Notes: generated from the letters alone by a model not told the origin. Numbered from the stretch's first letter, positions 18,826 to 27,427 are shown. The stretch is DNA of 64,000 nucleotides from Candidatus Methylomirabilota bacterium (GCA_003104975.1 PQAM01000018.1:1-64000), one strand, 5' to 3'. Translations and numbers: made by a program.

Positions 18826-19530
18826 GTGCTTCAGGACTTAGAGCAGCTCATCGCACTGCAGGGGCTGGACGCGGAAATCGCCCTGCTGGAAGGGACCATT
18901 GCCACCATCCCGGGCCAGATCCGGAACATGGAGCAACAACTGATTCAGGCCAAGGCGGCCCTGGAGAAGGCGACCGCCGAGGTCGAGCAGCTTCAGAGGC
19001 TTCGCCGACAGAAAGAGCGCGATCTCGACGAGGCCGGCCGAGAGCTGAAAAGGCGCCAGGGTCGACTGTTCGAGATCAAGACCAACCAGGAATACACCGC
19101 TACTCTGAAAGAGGTCGAGGGGCTGAAACAGAAGATCTCGACGCTGGAAGAGGAGATTCTCATCGGGTTTGATGCCATCGACGGCGCGGTCGCGATCCGC
19201 AAGCAGGAGGAGGCAAAGGTCCGGGTGACCGAGGCGGAGTTCCTGAGGTACAAGCAGGCGCGGGAAGACGAACTGCGGTCACTCCAGGACCGCTTGTCGA
19301 CCGTACGGAAGACCAGGCAGGGGCGGTCGAGAGGCGTCGAGGCGTCCCTACTGCAGGTGTACCTTCGGCTGCTTAAGAGCCGGGACGGCCTGGCGGTGGC
19401 GAATACCACCGGGCGCTCCTGCGAAGGATGCCACGTGAGCCTCACGCCCCAGTTGTACAACGAGGTGCGCCGCAACGAGGCGATCCGCACCTGCGAAGGA
19501 TGCGGACGGATCCTCTATTGGAAGGGCTGA
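18826..19530 (+). CDS. Coiled-coil zinc-ribbon protein (COG1579, DUF164)
   Basis: A 234-residue protein starting at GTG 18826. Two long coiled-coil segments (LIALQGLDAEIALLEG onward, to about residue 165) form a hairpin, followed by a C4 zinc ribbon with CEGC at about 204 and CEGC again near the C-terminus (CEGCGRILYW). This family (HP0958 in Helicobacter, CdsZ-like in Chlamydia) binds proteins or RNA and has varied regulatory roles; no specific role can be inferred here. The next gene, an RNase HI, starts nearby in the same direction. Confidence 0.88.
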   Translation: MLQDLEQLIALQGLDAEIALLEGTIATIPGQIRNMEQQLIQAKAALEKATAEVEQLQRLRRQKERDLDEAGRELKRRQGRLFEIKTNQEYTATLKEVEGLKQKISTLEEEILIGFDAIDGAVAIRKQEEAKVRVTEAEFLRYKQAREDELRSLQDRLSTVRKTRQGRSRGVEASLLQVYLRLLKSRDGLAVANTTGRSCEGCHVSLTPQLYNEVRRNEAIRTCEGCGRILYWKG

Positions 19531-19595
19531 CGCCGGGGCGGGGCGCCGAGGCGCCGGATGCCGGCCCCGAGGCACGCCGGGGGGGGTCGCGACTG

Positions 19596-20027
19596 GTGAT
19601 TCACATCGACGGCGCGGCGCGCGGCAATCCCGGACCGGCCGGGATCGGCGTCATGCTGGACGGCGGGGCGGGACCGGTACGGACCCTCTACCGCTACATC
19701 GGCGAGACCACCAATAACGTGGCCGAATACGAAGCGCTTCTCCTGGCGTTACGGGAGGCACAAGGACTGCACCCCGCCGGCGTCAGGATTCGATCCGACT
19801 CGGAACTGCTGGTTCGACAGATTCAGGGCCGATATCGGGTCAAGAGCCCGCGCCTCGCGACGTTATACGCGCAGGCGCGTACCCTCATTCAGCAGCTCTC
19901 GACGGCCGACTGCCGGTTTTCGATCGAGCACATCGGTCGCGAGCTGAATCGTCAGGCGGACGCGCTGGCCAATCGCGCCATCGACGAAGCCCTGTCCGCG
20001 CTCCCCAACACGAGATCGCGATCATGA
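19596..20027 (+). CDS. RNase HI-like ribonuclease H
   Basis: A single-domain RNase H of 143 residues from GTG 19596, which has a run of eight G about nine bases upstream; a TTG at 19518 overlapping the previous gene is an alternative start. The four acidic catalytic residues are visible: D in IDGAARGNPGPAG, E in NNVAEYEALL, D in IRSDSELLV and D in NRQADALAN. It would remove RNA from RNA-DNA hybrids in the cytoplasm. The group resembles bacterial/archaeal type reverse-transcriptase-like RNases HI. Its stop overlaps the next small ORF by ATGA. Confidence 0.88.
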   Translation: MIHIDGAARGNPGPAGIGVMLDGGAGPVRTLYRYIGETTNNVAEYEALLLALREAQGLHPAGVRIRSDSELLVRQIQGRYRVKSPRLATLYAQARTLIQQLSTADCRFSIEHIGRELNRQADALANRAIDEALSALPNTRSRS

Positions 20028-20125
20028 CCGAACAGCATCGAACCGTCGCCGGATTCTTCCACGTTCAGCAGGCCGGCTGTTGCCGGGCGGCGAAGACGGC
20101 CCCGACCGTGGAGTGTATCGGATGA
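20024..20125 (+). CDS. Possible 33-residue small protein coupled to both neighbours
   Basis: An ORF of 34 codons beginning ATG ACC GAA, whose start overlaps the RNase H stop (ATGA at 20024-20027) and whose TGA overlaps the next gene's ATG (ATGA at 20122-20125). The product MTEQHRTVAGFFHVQQAGCC continues with AAKTAPTVECIG and has three cysteines. The double 4-base overlap suggests translational coupling; whether the peptide itself matters is unknown. No family recognised. Confidence 0.4.
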   Translation: MTEQHRTVAGFFHVQQAGCCRAAKTAPTVECIG

Positions 20126-20619
20126 AGCGCGGCGCACCGGGACAGCGAAGCGCGCACACCCCCCCAGCCAGATGCGCGGAGATCCTCGAGAACAGCCTGC
20201 ACGGGTTGGGTTTCGATCGGGTCATCCGTCACCTGGCGCTCCGTCGGGCCTGGGACCGGGCCGTCGCCCAGCGGATCAGGGAGCGGGCGACCGTCGAGGA
20301 CTTCAGGGGCGGGTGCCTGTACCTGTGCGTTGAGGATCCCATCTGGATGCATGAACTGCACATGTTGCGCCACCAGCTCAAGACCATCCTGAATGCGGAG
20401 GTCGGCGAGCCGGTCGTCACCGAGATTGTGCTGCGGATCGGCCGCATCCGTCGGCATGCGGACCGGACATACGCCCCCCGCGGTGGGCGGACGGAGGCCC
20501 GTACGGTTCCGCCTGAGATGGAGGCAGGCATCGCGACACTGCTGAACCCCCTTCAGGATTTGCCATGGTGTGATGCCGTCCAACGACTCTTCCGACGCTG
20601 GGCCGGGAGGTCGCCGTAA
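20122..20619 (+). CDS. DUF721 / DciA-like protein
   Basis: A 165-residue protein beginning at ATG 20122. The family pattern is present: LRRAWDRAVAQRIRERATVEDFRGGCLYLCVEDPIWMHELHML, seen here as WDRAVAQRIRERA, GCLYLCVEDPIWMHEL and HQLKTILN. DUF721 proteins include DciA, which loads or recruits the replicative helicase DnaB in bacteria lacking DnaC. A DNA-replication role is inferred from the family only. It is coupled to the preceding small ORF. Confidence 0.8.
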   Translation: MKRGAPGQRSAHTPPARCAEILENSLHGLGFDRVIRHLALRRAWDRAVAQRIRERATVEDFRGGCLYLCVEDPIWMHELHMLRHQLKTILNAEVGEPVVTEIVLRIGRIRRHADRTYAPRGGRTEARTVPPEMEAGIATLLNPLQDLPWCDAVQRLFRRWAGRSP

Positions 20620-20636
20620 TATCCATGCGACACGGC

Positions 20637-20665
20637 TTGCGAAAATCACGCACTTCAAGTACAAT
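20637..20665 (+). promoter_or_regulatory. Predicted promoter of lpxC
   Basis: TTGCGA (20637-20642), 17-base spacer, TACAAT (20660-20665), about 70 bases before the lpxC start; the leader ends in a TGAGGAGGG ribosome site. Confidence 0.55.
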
Positions 20666-20733
20666 CGCGGCTGATCCGCGTAACATAGCGTACATATCGT
20701 CTCAGACACAGCAGGTCTGAGGAGGGAATAATT

Positions 20734-21657
20734 GTGAGCCATCAGCGAACGCTTCAGAGGATCATCATCTGCGATGGGATCGGGCTGCATACCGGCCAGC
20801 CGGTCAAGATGACGCTTCGTCCCGCGCCATCGAATTCCGGTGTTGTGTTCAAGCGCACCGACCTTTCCCTTGCGCCGACCATCGAGGCCGTCCCCGCGCA
20901 CATCGTCGACGTCCATCATGCAACGACGATCGGCAAGGACGGCGTCACGGTCAGGACGATCGAGCACCTGATGGCGGCGCTCGCAGGAACCGGACTGGAC
21001 AACGTCCTGGTCGAGCTCGACGGTCCGGAGGTACCGGCCATGGACGGCAGCGCCGCACCGTTTGTCGAGTTGATCGGGAGGGTCGGCCTGAAGCGACAGA
21101 TGACGGCCAGGACCTACCTCAAGATCAAAGAGCGGTTGGTGGTCGAGACCGATCGTTCGAGTATTCAGATTGTGCCGTCGGAACGTCTGCAGGTCATCTA
21201 TACCATGCGCTTTGATCACCCGACCTTGGGGGAGCAGTCGGCCGCCTTCGACATTACCCGGGAACGATTCGCCAAAGAGATTGCGCCGTGCCGGACCTAC
21301 GGCTTCCTCAAAGACATCGAAGAGCTGCATCGCCGCAACCTGGGGCTGGGCGGATCGTTCGACAACGCCATCGTCATCGGCGACAGCGGGGTCCTGAACG
21401 GCGATCTCCGCTTCAGGGACGAATTGGTCCGCCATAAGGTCCTCGACCTGTTGGGGGATCTGTATCTGCTGGGCCAGCCGGTCGTCGGAACCATTATCGC
21501 ACACGGGGCGGGCCACTACCTGCACACCAGGCTTGTACGGGAGATCCAGCGTCACCTGGATCTGGAACATCTGGCCACGGCCCGCAGCGGCGTGATTGAG
21601 CGATGGGCCAGGCCGCTTCTACAGCCGGAACGGTCCCTCGAGGTCGCCCCCTCGTAA
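20734..21657 (+). CDS. lpxC: UDP-3-O-acyl-N-acetylglucosamine deacetylase LpxC
   Basis: The 307-residue zinc enzyme for the first committed step of lipid A synthesis, in the cytoplasm. It begins at GTG 20734 with GAGGAGGG upstream. Zinc ligands: H78 in TIEHLMAAL, then H and D in RHKVLDLLGDLYLLG; the catalytic general base region IIAHGAGH and the E in TIEHL-type motif, plus GPEVPAMDGSA, are all intact. Its presence shows that the organism makes lipid A and is diderm. Confidence 0.96.
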   Translation: MSHQRTLQRIIICDGIGLHTGQPVKMTLRPAPSNSGVVFKRTDLSLAPTIEAVPAHIVDVHHATTIGKDGVTVRTIEHLMAALAGTGLDNVLVELDGPEVPAMDGSAAPFVELIGRVGLKRQMTARTYLKIKERLVVETDRSSIQIVPSERLQVIYTMRFDHPTLGEQSAAFDITRERFAKEIAPCRTYGFLKDIEELHRRNLGLGGSFDNAIVIGDSGVLNGDLRFRDELVRHKVLDLLGDLYLLGQPVVGTIIAHGAGHYLHTRLVREIQRHLDLEHLATARSGVIERWARPLLQPERSLEVAPS

Positions 21658-21726
21658 TCGCGCTCCCGTACGCGATTCTTCACGTTCCGTCCCGTACCCC
21701 TCCCCTGCCGGGGGTCCGTCTCCGCC

Positions 21727-23460
21727 ATGAGAAACCTCGAAGTCGCCAGGCTGTTTCACGAGATCGCCGACCTGCTGGAGATCAAGGACGACAACGTCTT
21801 CAAGATCCGGGCCTACCGCCGCGCGGCCATGAACCTGGAGGCCTTGACCGAGGCGATCGAGGCGGTGGCGGCCCGCGGCGGCCTGGCCGAGATCGCGGGA
21901 ATCGGCAAGGACCTCGCGGCCAAGATCCGGCAGGCGCTCGAGACCGGACGTATCGATTATCTCGAGGAGTTGCGCGCGGAGATCCCCCGCGGCGTGGTCG
22001 AGCTGATGGCGATCCCGGGTGTCGGCCCCAAGACCGCCGCGCTCCTCTTTCACCGGCTTCAGGTCGATTCGGTCGAGCGGCTCGAGGCGCTCGCGCGGCA
22101 GGGCGCGCTCCTGGGTCTGCCCGGGATCAAACAGAAGACGGTCGACAATATCCTGAAGGGCATCCACGTCGTCAAGGCGGGGCGCGAGCGGATGCCGCTG
22201 GGACGGGCGCTGCCGCTGGCCCGTGAGCTGGTCCAGATCCTGGAAACGCTCCCCGATGTCAGGCAGATCAGCCTGGCCGGCAGCCTTCGGCGGATGCGCG
22301 AGACCGTCAAAGACTGTGATCTCCTGGCCACATCAACACATCCGGCCAAGGTCATGGCGGTCTTTACGTCGCTCCCACAGGTGGCCGAGGTCCTGCTTCA
22401 GGGCGACACCAAGGCGACCATCCGGCACCGCGAGGGGATCCAGGTCGATCTGCGGGTCGTCGAGCCGGACTGCTTCGGCGCGGCACTGCAGTACTTCACC
22501 GGTTCCAAGGCCCATAACATCCGGGTGCGCGAGCTGGCTGTCCGTAAGGGGCTGAAGGTCAGCGAGTACGGCGTCTTCAAAGAGGCGACCGGCCGGCGGA
22601 TCGCCGGCGCCAGTGAAGAGGAGGTCTATCTGGCGGTGGGCCTGCCGTACATCCCGCCAGAGCTTCGGGAAGACGGGGGCGAAATCGAGGCGGCGCTCGA
22701 CGGGCGGCTCCCCAACCTGCTGGAACTCCGCCACATTCGCGGCGATCTGCACGCCCACACCGACTGGACCGACGGCCATCACCCCTTGGAGGCGCTCATC
22801 GAAGCGGCCCAGCGGAAGGGGTACGAGTATATCATCGTCTCGGATCACTCCCACGCGGCTACCGTCGCCGGCGGCATCTCTGAGGCGCGACTGCTCGAAC
22901 AGATCGGGCAGATTCGCACCCTCAGAAAGAAATACACCACGATCCGGATCCTGGCAGGGAGTGAGTGCGATATCCTGGCCGACGGCAGTCTCGATTTCCC
23001 GGACCGGGTGCTGGCCCAACTGGACATCGTGGTCTGCGCCATTCATTCCCGGTTCAAGCAGGATCGGGCCGGGATGACCGCCCGGATCGTCAAGGCGCTC
23101 AGCAATCCCTATGCCCACATCTTCGCCCATCCGACCGGCCGTCTGATCGGTGAGCGCGATCCCTACGACGTCGACCTGGAAGCGGTCATGGCGGCGGCCA
23201 GGCAGCACGGTAAGGCCCTGGAGATCAACGCCCAGCCGTCGCGCCTCGACCTGAACGACCACCATGCACGGCGCGCGAAGGAACTGGGCGTGAAACTCGC
23301 CATCAGCACCGATACCCACCTCCTGGATCAGCTCGACAACATGGCCCTCGGCGTCGCCGTCGCCCGCCGCGGGTGGATTGAGAGATCGGACGTCATCAAT
23401 GCCTGGCCCGCAGACACACTCCTCGCCTGGGCCCGCAAGGATCGTCCACGCGTCGCCTAG
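21727..23460 (+). CDS. polX: DNA polymerase/3'-5' exonuclease PolX
   Basis: A 577-residue family X polymerase used in base-excision repair. The N-terminal part has helix-hairpin-helix motifs (IAGIGKDLAAKIRQ, IPGVGPKTAALL), then a nucleotidyltransferase core (SLAGSLRRMRETVKDCDLL with the metal-binding D residues, and IQVDLRVVEP). A C-terminal PHP phosphoesterase domain begins at about residue 338 (GDLHAHTDWTDGHH) and continues with SDHSHAA and HPTGRLIG. Both activities appear intact. Starts at ATG 21727, 69 bases after lpxC. Confidence 0.95.
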   Translation: MRNLEVARLFHEIADLLEIKDDNVFKIRAYRRAAMNLEALTEAIEAVAARGGLAEIAGIGKDLAAKIRQALETGRIDYLEELRAEIPRGVVELMAIPGVGPKTAALLFHRLQVDSVERLEALARQGALLGLPGIKQKTVDNILKGIHVVKAGRERMPLGRALPLARELVQILETLPDVRQISLAGSLRRMRETVKDCDLLATSTHPAKVMAVFTSLPQVAEVLLQGDTKATIRHREGIQVDLRVVEPDCFGAALQYFTGSKAHNIRVRELAVRKGLKVSEYGVFKEATGRRIAGASEEEVYLAVGLPYIPPELREDGGEIEAALDGRLPNLLELRHIRGDLHAHTDWTDGHHPLEALIEAAQRKGYEYIIVSDHSHAATVAGGISEARLLEQIGQIRTLRKKYTTIRILAGSECDILADGSLDFPDRVLAQLDIVVCAIHSRFKQDRAGMTARIVKALSNPYAHIFAHPTGRLIGERDPYDVDLEAVMAAARQHGKALEINAQPSRLDLNDHHARRAKELGVKLAISTDTHLLDQLDNMALGVAVARRGWIERSDVINAWPADTLLAWARKDRPRVA

Positions 23461-23704
23461 CCGCTCCGGGCACCCCGCAATCGCCCAACCCTTCTTCTTC
23501 CACTCCCTACTGCCCCTTTACCGTCCGAATCGCCTGCACGAGTTTTACGCGGCAATGATTCCAGCCGAAACGTCGCAGTTGACGTCATGCAGGGATACAG
23601 TTACAGTAATACCCTTCACCACCCGGTCTAAGATGACAACAGAGCAGAAGAGCACCGGTGTATATTCAACACGATACGATAGCATCAGCCACGCGGCAGC
23701 CTCC

Positions 23705-23851
23705 GTCTCCGCCTCCCCTTCGCCCCGGGTACCCGCCGGGTGCGGAGAGGGCGCGGGTGAGGGGGCAGACAACCGCGCGGGCTGACCCAGGTCGTCCCGT
23801 ATAGTAGGGGCGCTGCTTGCTGCGCCCTGTCGGGTTCACGAAGCGCGCATC
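23705..23851 (+). repeat. Dispersed repeat R1, copy 1
   Basis: This stretch contains CGCCCCGGGTACCCGCCGGG, then GAGGGGGCAGAC and GTAGGGGCGCTGCTTGC; the same string of elements recurs at 25629, 26764 and 29416 and, shortened, at 28772. Each copy includes an imperfect GGGTACCC palindrome. In this copy the right neighbour is the WYL gene; in others it is repeat R2. Bases 23461-23704 before it hold nothing recognisable. Confidence 0.75.
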
Positions 23852-23873
23852 AGTTAACCATGGTGGAGGCATC

Positions 23874-24857
23874 ATGCCGCGAAACGATCAGGTCACGCGC
23901 CAGTGGCAGCTTCTCCGACAGTTAGAAGGCGCCAGAGGCGCAACAATCGAGGAACTCGCCGAATCTCTGCCTGACGATGTGCCCAAACATCCCCGCACGA
24001 TACGACGGGACCTCGCCGCCCTCGAGAGCGCCGGCTTTCCCCTCCTCACCGAGCGGGTCGAGGGGCAGGTCCGCTGGAAGCTGATGGACGGCTTCCGACG
24101 TATCCCGACCCTGGCGTTTTCGCCAACTGAACTCATGGCGCTGATCTTCAGTCGCGACCTGCTCACACCCCTGGAAGGGACCGACATCAAGGCCGCTCTT
24201 GACTCCGCCCTGAATAAGGCCACCGCAGCGCTCCCGCCGCACGGTCACGCGTACGTGCGGCAGTTGCAGGGCTTCTTCTCGGTCGGACTGGGTCCGCACA
24301 AGGTCTATCGACACCACCAAGACACCATTAATCGGATCACACAGGCCATTACCCAGTTCCGCAGCCTCCAGATGCGATATTACTCCGCGTCCCGCAACGC
24401 CACAACCCGCAGAGAGGTCGATCCCTACCGCCTCTGGTATGCGGCCGGCGCCCTGTACCTGATCGCCTACTGTCGCTGGCGCCGGGAGGTACGCCTGTTC
24501 GCCGTGGACCGTATCCGGTCCCTGGCCATCACGGATCATCCATACCAAATGCCCCTGGGCTTTCATGTCGAGGCGTATGTGCAGGATGCCCTGGTGGTCA
24601 TGAGCGGGAAGCCGATCACGGTCGAGCTGCTGTTCAGTAGGTCCGCGGCCCCCTGGGTGAAGGATCGGCTGTGGCACCCGAGTCAGACCCTGACGCCGCT
24701 CAAGGGAGGACGGCTGAACATGACCCTCTCGGTCGCCGACTCACCCGAACTGATCGGATGGATTCTCAGCTTCGGCGGTCAGGTGCAGGTGCTCACGCCC
24801 ACAGCCCTGGCCGAACGGGTCCGCGACGAGGCCCGGCGGATTCTCAATCACAAGTGA
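23874..24857 (+). CDS. WYL-domain transcriptional regulator
   Basis: A 327-residue regulator starting at ATG 23874 (TGGTGGAGG upstream). An N-terminal helix-turn-helix of the DeoR/YafY type (RQWQLLRQLEGARGATIEELAE, with HPRTIRRDLAALESAGFPLL) is followed by a WYL ligand-sensing domain with YRLWYAAGALYLIAYC near residue 195 and a C-terminal WCX-type segment. WYL regulators often control CRISPR, defence or DNA-repair genes by sensing nucleotides or DNA fragments. The CRISPR-Cas operon is 6 kb downstream, so a link is possible but unproved. It sits between the R1 and R2 halves of a composite repeat. Confidence 0.85.
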   Translation: MPRNDQVTRQWQLLRQLEGARGATIEELAESLPDDVPKHPRTIRRDLAALESAGFPLLTERVEGQVRWKLMDGFRRIPTLAFSPTELMALIFSRDLLTPLEGTDIKAALDSALNKATAALPPHGHAYVRQLQGFFSVGLGPHKVYRHHQDTINRITQAITQFRSLQMRYYSASRNATTRREVDPYRLWYAAGALYLIAYCRWRREVRLFAVDRIRSLAITDHPYQMPLGFHVEAYVQDALVVMSGKPITVELLFSRSAAPWVKDRLWHPSQTLTPLKGGRLNMTLSVADSPELIGWILSFGGQVQVLTPTALAERVRDEARRILNHK

Positions 24858-24931
24858 CCCCGGATGTCACAAGGGGGCGGTACACTGTGCCGGATCGTTC
24901 CGGTCGTCCAGAGGAGGATCGCTCAGGCGAT

Positions 24932-25062
24932 CACGGTGATCGGGACCGACCGGGCACGTCCTGGTGGGGCGAGGAGAGATCAGCGTAGTGTCCCCCATAC
25001 GTCCCTTTTCAGTGATCGTCATTCCGGCCAAGCCCGCATCGCGGGCGCGAGCCGGAATCCAG
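24932..25062 (+). repeat. Dispersed repeat R2, copy a
   Basis: The element runs from CACGGTGATCGGGACCGACC through CGAGGAGAGATCAGCGTAG and CAGTGATCGTCATTCCGGCC to GCGCGAGCCGGAATCCAG. The last 45 bases form an imperfect palindrome (ATTCCGGC...GCCGGAAT). Close copies lie at 26925, 28849 and 30162, with partial ones at 29542 and, inverted, 41722. Confidence 0.8.
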
Positions 25063-25169
25063 AACATAGCAGGATTCCTGGATTCCCGCTTTGCGGAGTG
25101 ACAATACGTGGAACGTCAACTTCTTCGCCGAACTTATGACTCGGGACACCAGACGCAAAGACAATATTC

Positions 25170-25320
25170 CAGCTTGACGTCACAAACTGTGACCTCAAGT
25201 TCAAGTAGGAACCGGTCACAGTTTGTGACCGGTTCCGAGAAACACTGGAATCCGCGATGCCTTCCCTACGCCTTTAGTGAACACCGCGCGCTCATGGCAG
25301 TGAACGTACTGAACAGTCTC
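25170..25320 (+). pseudogene. ORF6N-domain gene fragment 1
   Basis: Translation of this segment gives SQFVTGSEKHWN then LPYAFSEHRALMAVNVLNS, which matches the middle of ORF6N DNA-binding proteins (SQ-VTS...YAFTEHG--ML-SVL-S). The N-terminal part is missing, and two TCACA-N3-TGTGA palindromes (25173-25199 and 25208-25236) sit side by side where other copies have one, suggesting a duplication or recombination at that point. Confidence 0.6.
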
Positions 25321-25385
25321 CGCACGCGGAGGATTTTATTGGGTAAGATCCCGGGGCCTGTGATCCAAGGTCAAAGAGGTAGTAC

Positions 25386-25623
25386 GTGATGAGCGAATCG
25401 CTGGCGTCGATGGAGCGAATTCACCGGGCGATTCTTGTCTTCCGTGGACAAAAGGTCATATTGGATCGCGACTTGGCGGTCCTCTACGGGGTGCCCAAAA
25501 GCGCTCAAACAGGCGGTAAAGAGAAACCTCGGCCGATTCCCCATGGACTTTATGTTTGTCCTGACTCCGGAGGAGTTTGCCGAATGGAGGTCACAGTTTG
25601 TGACCTCCAAGGCGGACCGATGA
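25386..25623 (+). pseudogene. ORF6N-domain gene, frameshifted
   Basis: The first frame encodes ERIHRAILVFRGQKVILDRD and LAVLYGVPKS, the N-terminus of an ORF6N protein. At the CCCAAAAGCG run (about 25496) the homology moves to the next frame: ALKQAVKRNLGRFP, then MFVLTPEEFAEWRSQFVTSK. A single-base indel therefore splits the gene. After SQFVTSKADR the sequence runs into repeat R1, so the C-terminal half is also lost. It contains palindrome 25585-25609. Confidence 0.75.
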
Positions 25624-25628
25624 TGCCG

Positions 25629-25757
25629 TTCGCCCTTCTCCTTCGCCCCCGGGTACCCCTTGGGTGTGGAGACGGCGGAGTTGAAGGTGAGGACGCGAAC
25701 GCGTAAGATAGCGCAGGTCATCAGGGATCGTAGGGGCGCTGCGTGCCGCGCCGTAAC
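25629..25757 (+). repeat. Dispersed repeat R1, copy 2
   Basis: CCTTCGCCCCCGGGTACCCC, GCGTAAGATAGCGCAGGTCA and GTAGGGGCGCTGCGTGCCGC align with the other R1 copies. It separates two ORF6N fragments. Confidence 0.7.
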
Positions 25758-25759
25758 TG

Positions 25760-25865
25760 ACGGCGCTTTCCCGCCGGACCCCATGTTCCAGCGCTCTGCG
25801 GAAGAGGCAAGTGTTTTGTGGTCGCAATTTGCGGCCTCAAAACCAGGACGTACTGAGCATCGAGG
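25760..25865 (+). pseudogene. ORF6N-domain gene fragment 2
   Basis: The segment encodes AFPPDPMFQRSAEEASVLWS followed by QFAASKPGR, matching the second quarter of ORF6N proteins (RFP-DFMF-LT-EE---LRSQFA-SK). Both ends are missing. A further TCACA-N3-TGTGA palindrome (25886-25912) lies just downstream. Confidence 0.55.
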
Positions 25866-25926
25866 AGGCCGAAGCGAACCGGACGTTCACAATCACAAAC
25901 TGTGATCTTGAAGCGGGTGGTGGCAG

Positions 25927-26472
25927 ATGAGCGAGGAACTGGAAGTCCTGAAGGCAGTCACGCGGCGGCTTACCGGGACCGGCATTCCCTACATGATCAC
26001 AGGATCGATGGCCGCGAACTTCTATGCCGTCCCGCGCATGACGCGCGATATCGATATCGTCGTGGACGTAGCCGAGTCCGACGTCGATCGGCTGATCGGA
26101 CTCTTTCAGGACGACTTCTACGTCGACCGGGACACGGTGCAGGAGGCCGTCAGGGCGAAGGGGATGTTCAACATCATCCATAACGCCTTCGTCATCAAGG
26201 TGGATTTTGTGGTCCGGAAAGACAGCGACTACCGACGCACGGAGTTCTCGCGGCGGAAGGGTGTGTCCGTGGAGGGTTGCGATCTGTTCCTTGTCGCGCC
26301 GGAGGACCTGATCATCTCCAAACTTGATTGGGCACGGGACAGCCACTCGGAGGTCCAACTCTCAGATGTCCGGAACCTTCTGGCTCGCGTAGAAGGCCTT
26401 GACCACGCCTACCTGGTGCACTGGATCACTCGTTTAGGTCTCGAGTCACTCTATCGGGAGGTCAGCAGATGA
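25927..26472 (+). CDS. Nucleotidyltransferase-fold protein, likely toxin-like component
   Basis: A 181-residue protein with a minimal nucleotidyltransferase signature: ITGSMAANFYA (GS motif) followed by RMTRDIDIVVD (D-x-D metal site) at about 38-42 and a third acidic residue in IKVDFVVRKD. A conserved C-terminal half (DLFLVAPEDLIISKLDWARD) is shared by DUF6036/AbiEii-like proteins. Such proteins can be the toxin of type IV-like toxin/antitoxin or phage-defence pairs. Its stop overlaps the next gene by ATGA. The activity is inferred only from the fold. Confidence 0.75.
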   Translation: MSEELEVLKAVTRRLTGTGIPYMITGSMAANFYAVPRMTRDIDIVVDVAESDVDRLIGLFQDDFYVDRDTVQEAVRAKGMFNIIHNAFVIKVDFVVRKDSDYRRTEFSRRKGVSVEGCDLFLVAPEDLIISKLDWARDSHSEVQLSDVRNLLARVEGLDHAYLVHWITRLGLESLYREVSR

Positions 26473-26735
26473 ACGATACCGCTCCGGAGATTGAGCGGAG
26501 ATTTCTGACAATGCTGCTGCGGCGTTCAGGGGAAGAACGCCTGAAGATGGGCTGCTCGATGCACGCGACAGCCCAGGCGCTGGTGAAAGCCTCGGCGCTG
26601 GAAAAGGACCCACAGGCCTCGCCGGCCACGCTTCGACGAGCGCTCTTCCTTCGCTTCTACGGGCATGAATTTACTGCCGAGACGCGCGAGCGGATCCTGC
26701 GTGCCGTGGAACGGGCAGATCGCAAGGGAAGCTAG
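26469..26735 (+). CDS. Small partner protein of the nucleotidyltransferase (unknown family)
   Basis: An 88-residue, mostly helical, charged protein (FLTMLLRRSGEERLKMGCSM, ALFLRFYGHEF, RERILRAVERADRK) whose ATG overlaps the nucleotidyltransferase stop. The overlap and size suggest a two-gene module in which this is the partner or antitoxin, but no antitoxin DNA-binding motif is recognised. The arrangement nucleotidyltransferase-first is opposite to many antitoxin-first pairs. Confidence 0.6.
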   Translation: MNDTAPEIERRFLTMLLRRSGEERLKMGCSMHATAQALVKASALEKDPQASPATLRRALFLRFYGHEFTAETRERILRAVERADRKGS

Positions 26736-26763
26736 TCGACCCGTAACAATCCGCGCCGCTCAA

Positions 26764-26924
26764 CCGTCTTCTCCGTTTTCCCTTCGTCCCCCGGGTACCC
26801 GCTGGGTGCGGAGAAGGCGAGGTTGAGGGGGGAAGCCAGCCAGATGGTGAGATGGCTCAGGTCCTCGCGTATTGTAGGGGCGCTGCTTGCTGCGCCCTGC
26901 CAGATCCACGAAGCGCCCATCGCG
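26764..26924 (+). repeat. Dispersed repeat R1, copy 3
   Basis: CGTCCCCCGGGTACCCGCTG, GGTGAGATGGCTCAGGTCCT and GTAGGGGCGCTGCTTGCTGC follow the same order as copy 1, ending in CACGAAGCGCCCATCG. Directly continued by R2 copy b. Confidence 0.75.
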
Positions 26925-27108
26925 CGGTGACCGGGACCGGCCAGGCGAAGCCCTGATGAGGTGAGGAGAGGCCAGCGTAGTGTCTCAGACGTCCCTTTTC
27001 AGTGATCGTCATTCCGGGCTTGACCCGGAATCCAGTCGTTCAGTATTGGATTCCGGTTTTCGCGGGAATACCGCATGCGCCGCTGGGGCGCCCGTAGGGA
27101 TGAAAGGT
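26925..27108 (+). repeat. Dispersed repeat R2, copy b
   Basis: GGTGACCGGGACCGGCCAGG through GTCCCTTTTCAGTGATCGTC and the ATTCCGGG-CTTGA-CCCGGAAT palindrome, then an additional tail (GGTTTTCGCGGGAATACCGC) shared with copy c. The 27109-27290 stretch that follows carries further GGGGAGAGG-type short repeats and no gene. Confidence 0.7.
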
Positions 27109-27427
27109 GGCGCCCTACACCCCTCACCTCAATCCTCTCCCCAGAGGGGAGAGGAGCCCTTTGTTATGAATCCCTCGCCCCCATGTGGGGGAGAGGGTGA
27201 GGGTGAGGGGGAACGGCGACTGCGCCGCCTACCATCGCAGTGATCGGAGGCGGGAGCAAAGCCTTGGCAGGGCGAGGAGGGGCGAAAAGGATGTTCGAGG
27301 CTGTGGCGCGCAGATCTCATATCTATATCCATCCAACTCGCGTTGAAATTATCGACCAATCCGATACGAACCATACGTGACTAACTATGGGAGCGTGGGC
27401 TTCAGGCTCCGGAAAGCCAGGTGACCA

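Noticed and set aside
23545-23772. A 75-codon minus-strand frame in the polX-WYL gap
   Set aside because: Its N-terminal half is a translation of repeat R1; the remainder has no recognisable similarity.
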